64,000 nucleotides of DNA, from positions 62,001-126,000 of the forward strand of contig NZ_LNBY01000020.1 in NCBI RefSeq assembly GCF_001542855.1. Reading direction: 5' to 3'. Below, one piece after another: positions 62,313 through 64,000 of the stretch. The DNA comes from Erythrobacter sp. AP23 (lineage in GTDB: Bacteria; Pseudomonadota; Alphaproteobacteria; Sphingomonadales; Sphingomonadaceae). The first letter of the stretch is position 1; the number at the start of each line of letters is the position of its first letter. A program made the translations under genes and the position numbers. The notes under the pieces were generated by a model that made no database searches, was not told the origin of the DNA, and saw only the letters and a list, made by a program, of their open reading frames with translations.

Positions 62313-64000
62313 ATGACGAAATTTAATTTCTCCAGAAACCTGATCCGTTCCTCGACTGCGCTTTTCGCGATCGCAGCGGCGACCGCTGCGCATGCGCAGG
62401 TCGTAACAGGAGCGGACGAGGAGGAGGAACAGATCGTCGAGGAGGACAACACTATTGTTGTTACCGGCTCGCGCATCAGCCGCGGCGGGTTCGACACGCT
62501 GCAGCCGACAACCGTGGTGGGCAGCGATCTGATCGAGGCCCGCGATCAGGCAAGCATTGCCGACACGATCAACGAGCTTCCGTCCTTCGGCGTTCCCGGC
62601 AACTCACCCACGGGTGGCCAATCGGGCGTCGCTGTGGGACAAAACTTCCTCAACTTCTTCGGGCTTGGATCGCAGCGAACACTAACCCTTGTCGATGGCC
62701 GCCGGTTCCCTCCAGCCAACACGCCATCGGTGAATGGTCCGGCTGCGCCCGGCCTGCAGGTTGACCTCAACACGATTCCGACAGCGCTGATCGATCGCGT
62801 CGAGACAGTGGCTGTAGGGGGCGCTCCGATTTACGGATCGGACGCTATTGCCGGTACCGTCAACATCATTCTGAAGGATGACTTCGAGGGTTTCGAAGCC
62901 AATCTCCTGGCCGGCATCACCGAGCGCGGAGATGCGGCAAAGTATCGTGCGCAGGCGATCTACGGCTTCAATTTCAACGATGACCGGGGCAATATCGTGT
63001 TCAACGTCGAGTGGAACCGGCAGGAACCGCTCATCCAGCAAGACCGCGAAGAAACAGCGCGCCAATACACTTTCCAGGCGCCGGCAGATCCGAATTCGCC
63101 ATTTCTCAATGTAATCGTTCCGGATTCGCGCGTTGCTGTCAGCAATTTCAACGGCGTGCCGCTGGCTTTCCGCCAATTCAATATTTTTGGCGGCGGTATT
63201 CGCGATGCGCAGGGCAACCTCGTCCAGTTCTCATCCTCGGGCGACCTCGTAACTTTCGATCCGGGGACGCCGACCGGAAGCCCGGTGTTCTATTCGGGCG
63301 GCGATGGCATCAATCTGGCGGAAACCGCTTCGCTGCTGACCCAATCCGACCGTTACTATGGCAACATCTTTGCCAACTACGAGCTGACCGACAATATCAA
63401 CCTCTCTCTTCAGGGATGGTACGCACGCACCGAGGCAGTCGAAACCGTCAATCAGCCGATCTATCAAGGACAAGCCTTCACCACGCGTGGGCCAGGAGGC
63501 GATACCGATGCACGCTTCGTCACCGGTCCATTTGTGGTCCGTCTGGACAATGCGTTCCTGACAAATCAGGCGCGCGGCATCATCGCGGCCAATCTGGCTG
63601 GTCCAAATCTCGACATCGATCTCGACGGCACACCCGAAACCCTCGGTTTCTATGTCGACAAGGGCAATGTCGATCTGCTTGGCGGAAGCTCGTCGCAAGC
63701 AAAGCAGGATCTCTACCGCGCGAGCGCGGGGCTCGATGGCGATTTCGAAGTCGGTGGTGACAACTGGAACTGGGATATCTTTTACGGCTTTGGTCGTGTC
63801 GTAACCCAGTCGTCCAACCGCACGCTGCTGACCGATCGCCTCAATCAGGCCGTCGATGCGGTCGCAGGTCCGAATGGGACGGTCGTCTGCCGCGATCCCT
63901 CCAACGGCTGTGTGCCGCTTAACATCTTCACCAACAGTCCCGACCCTGCCGCGGTTGATTTCGTCGGAGTGGACACGACGACGCAGACCAAACTCACGCA
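62313..64000 (+). CDS. TonB-dependent receptor, 3' end cut by window edge
   Basis: 562 residues are visible before the window ends. Signal peptide MTKFNFSRNLIRSSTALFAI ending AAHAQ. An acidic stretch (DEEEEQIVEEDN) precedes the TonB-box-like IVVTGSRISRGGF. The plug follows (about 55-190; SIADTINELPSF, GLGSQRTLTLVDGRRFPP, LIDRVETVAVGGAPIYGSDA, IAGTVNIILKDDF), then beta-barrel strands (GFNFNDDRGNIVFNVEWNRQ, NIFANYELTDNINLSLQGWY). This is the RISRGGF/LVDGRR type of receptor abundant in sphingomonads. The transported nutrient is unknown; the neighbouring LysR gene and glycine operon do not settle it. Confidence 0.9.
   Translation, partial: MTKFNFSRNLIRSSTALFAIAAATAAHAQVVTGADEEEEQIVEEDNTIVVTGSRISRGGFDTLQPTTVVGSDLIEARDQASIADTINELPSFGVPGNSPTGGQSGVAVGQNFLNFFGLGSQRTLTLVDGRRFPPANTPSVNGPAAPGLQVDLNTIPTALIDRVETVAVGGAPIYGSDAIAGTVNIILKDDFEGFEANLLAGITERGDAAKYRAQAIYGFNFNDDRGNIVFNVEWNRQEPLIQQDREETARQYTFQAPADPNSPFLNVIVPDSRVAVSNFNGVPLAFRQFNIFGGGIRDAQGNLVQFSSSGDLVTFDPGTPTGSPVFYSGGDGINLAETASLLTQSDRYYGNIFANYELTDNINLSLQGWYARTEAVETVNQPIYQGQAFTTRGPGGDTDARFVTGPFVVRLDNAFLTNQARGIIAANLAGPNLDIDLDGTPETLGFYVDKGNVDLLGGSSSQAKQDLYRASAGLDGDFEVGGDNWNWDIFYGFGRVVTQSSNRTLLTDRLNQAVDAVAGPNGTVVCRDPSNGCVPLNIFTNSPDPAAVDFVGVDTTTQTKLT

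Noticed and set aside
1-64000. CRISPR arrays, tRNA genes, insertion sequences
   Set aside because: No regularly spaced repeats, no cloverleaf-like tRNA sequence and no transposase frame was found.

Overview
The window comes from a GC-rich alphaproteobacterium, most likely a sphingomonad (Sphingomonadales/Erythrobacteraceae type). The grounds are the codon usage, the outer-membrane proteins (DUF2490, OmpW, a TonB-dependent receptor with a long plug), a DUF6961-type small protein and a sphingomonad-style F-like conjugation operon. No tRNA or rRNA gene was seen.

Layout. (1) 1-8.1 kb looks chromosomal: a DUF533/TerB-like protein cut by the window edge, two outer-membrane proteins, a secreted NTF2-like protein, and a five-gene overlapping signalling operon (NarX-like kinase, LuxR-type regulator, CHASE3-PAS kinase, receiver protein, MscS-like channel). 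(2) 8.1-57.5 kb is a conjugative element. It carries ietS-ietA, ssb, decayed remnants, a candidate oriT, a small relaxosome-like gene, traD and traI on the plus strand. It also carries a block of defence genes on the minus strand, a control region (XRE-ImmA/PIN module, BRCT pseudogene, S24 repressor, secreted nuclease), and an 18-gene F-type type IV secretion operon read leftward from traA to traG, with a divergent HTH gene at its head. (3) 57.7-64 kb holds a glycine-riboswitch operon (glyA plus a gcvT/2-oxoacid dehydrogenase E1 chimera), a LysR regulator and a divergent TonB-dependent receptor cut by the window edge.

The defence block is the most interesting part. It has two operons. sngA-sngB-sngC matches Shango in gene content and is followed, through a TTGA stop/start overlap, by a fourth gene that fuses RecB-like nuclease, RNase H-like exonuclease and SF1 helicase regions. 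Next to it is a type III-like CBASS operon: CD-NTase, HORMA protein, TRIP13-like ATPase, a SLOG plus TIR-like putative effector and a DEDDh exonuclease. Divergent from the CBASS operon is a fused XRE-ImmA regulator followed by a PIN-domain protein. Three copies of a GTTTACAAAC-like motif lie in the shared intergenic region, which suggests joint control of the CBASS operon and the regulator.

How the parts may work together: TraI (MobF relaxase-helicase) and TraD (coupling protein) would process and deliver DNA to the T4SS encoded 20 kb away. Ssb and a BRCT protein would support DNA handling, and the S24 repressor with an AG cleavage-type motif could tie transfer to DNA damage. IetAS, Shango-like and CBASS genes are the cargo. 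No integrase, replication initiator or partition gene is visible, so whether this is an ICE, a remnant or part of a large plasmid cannot be settled here.
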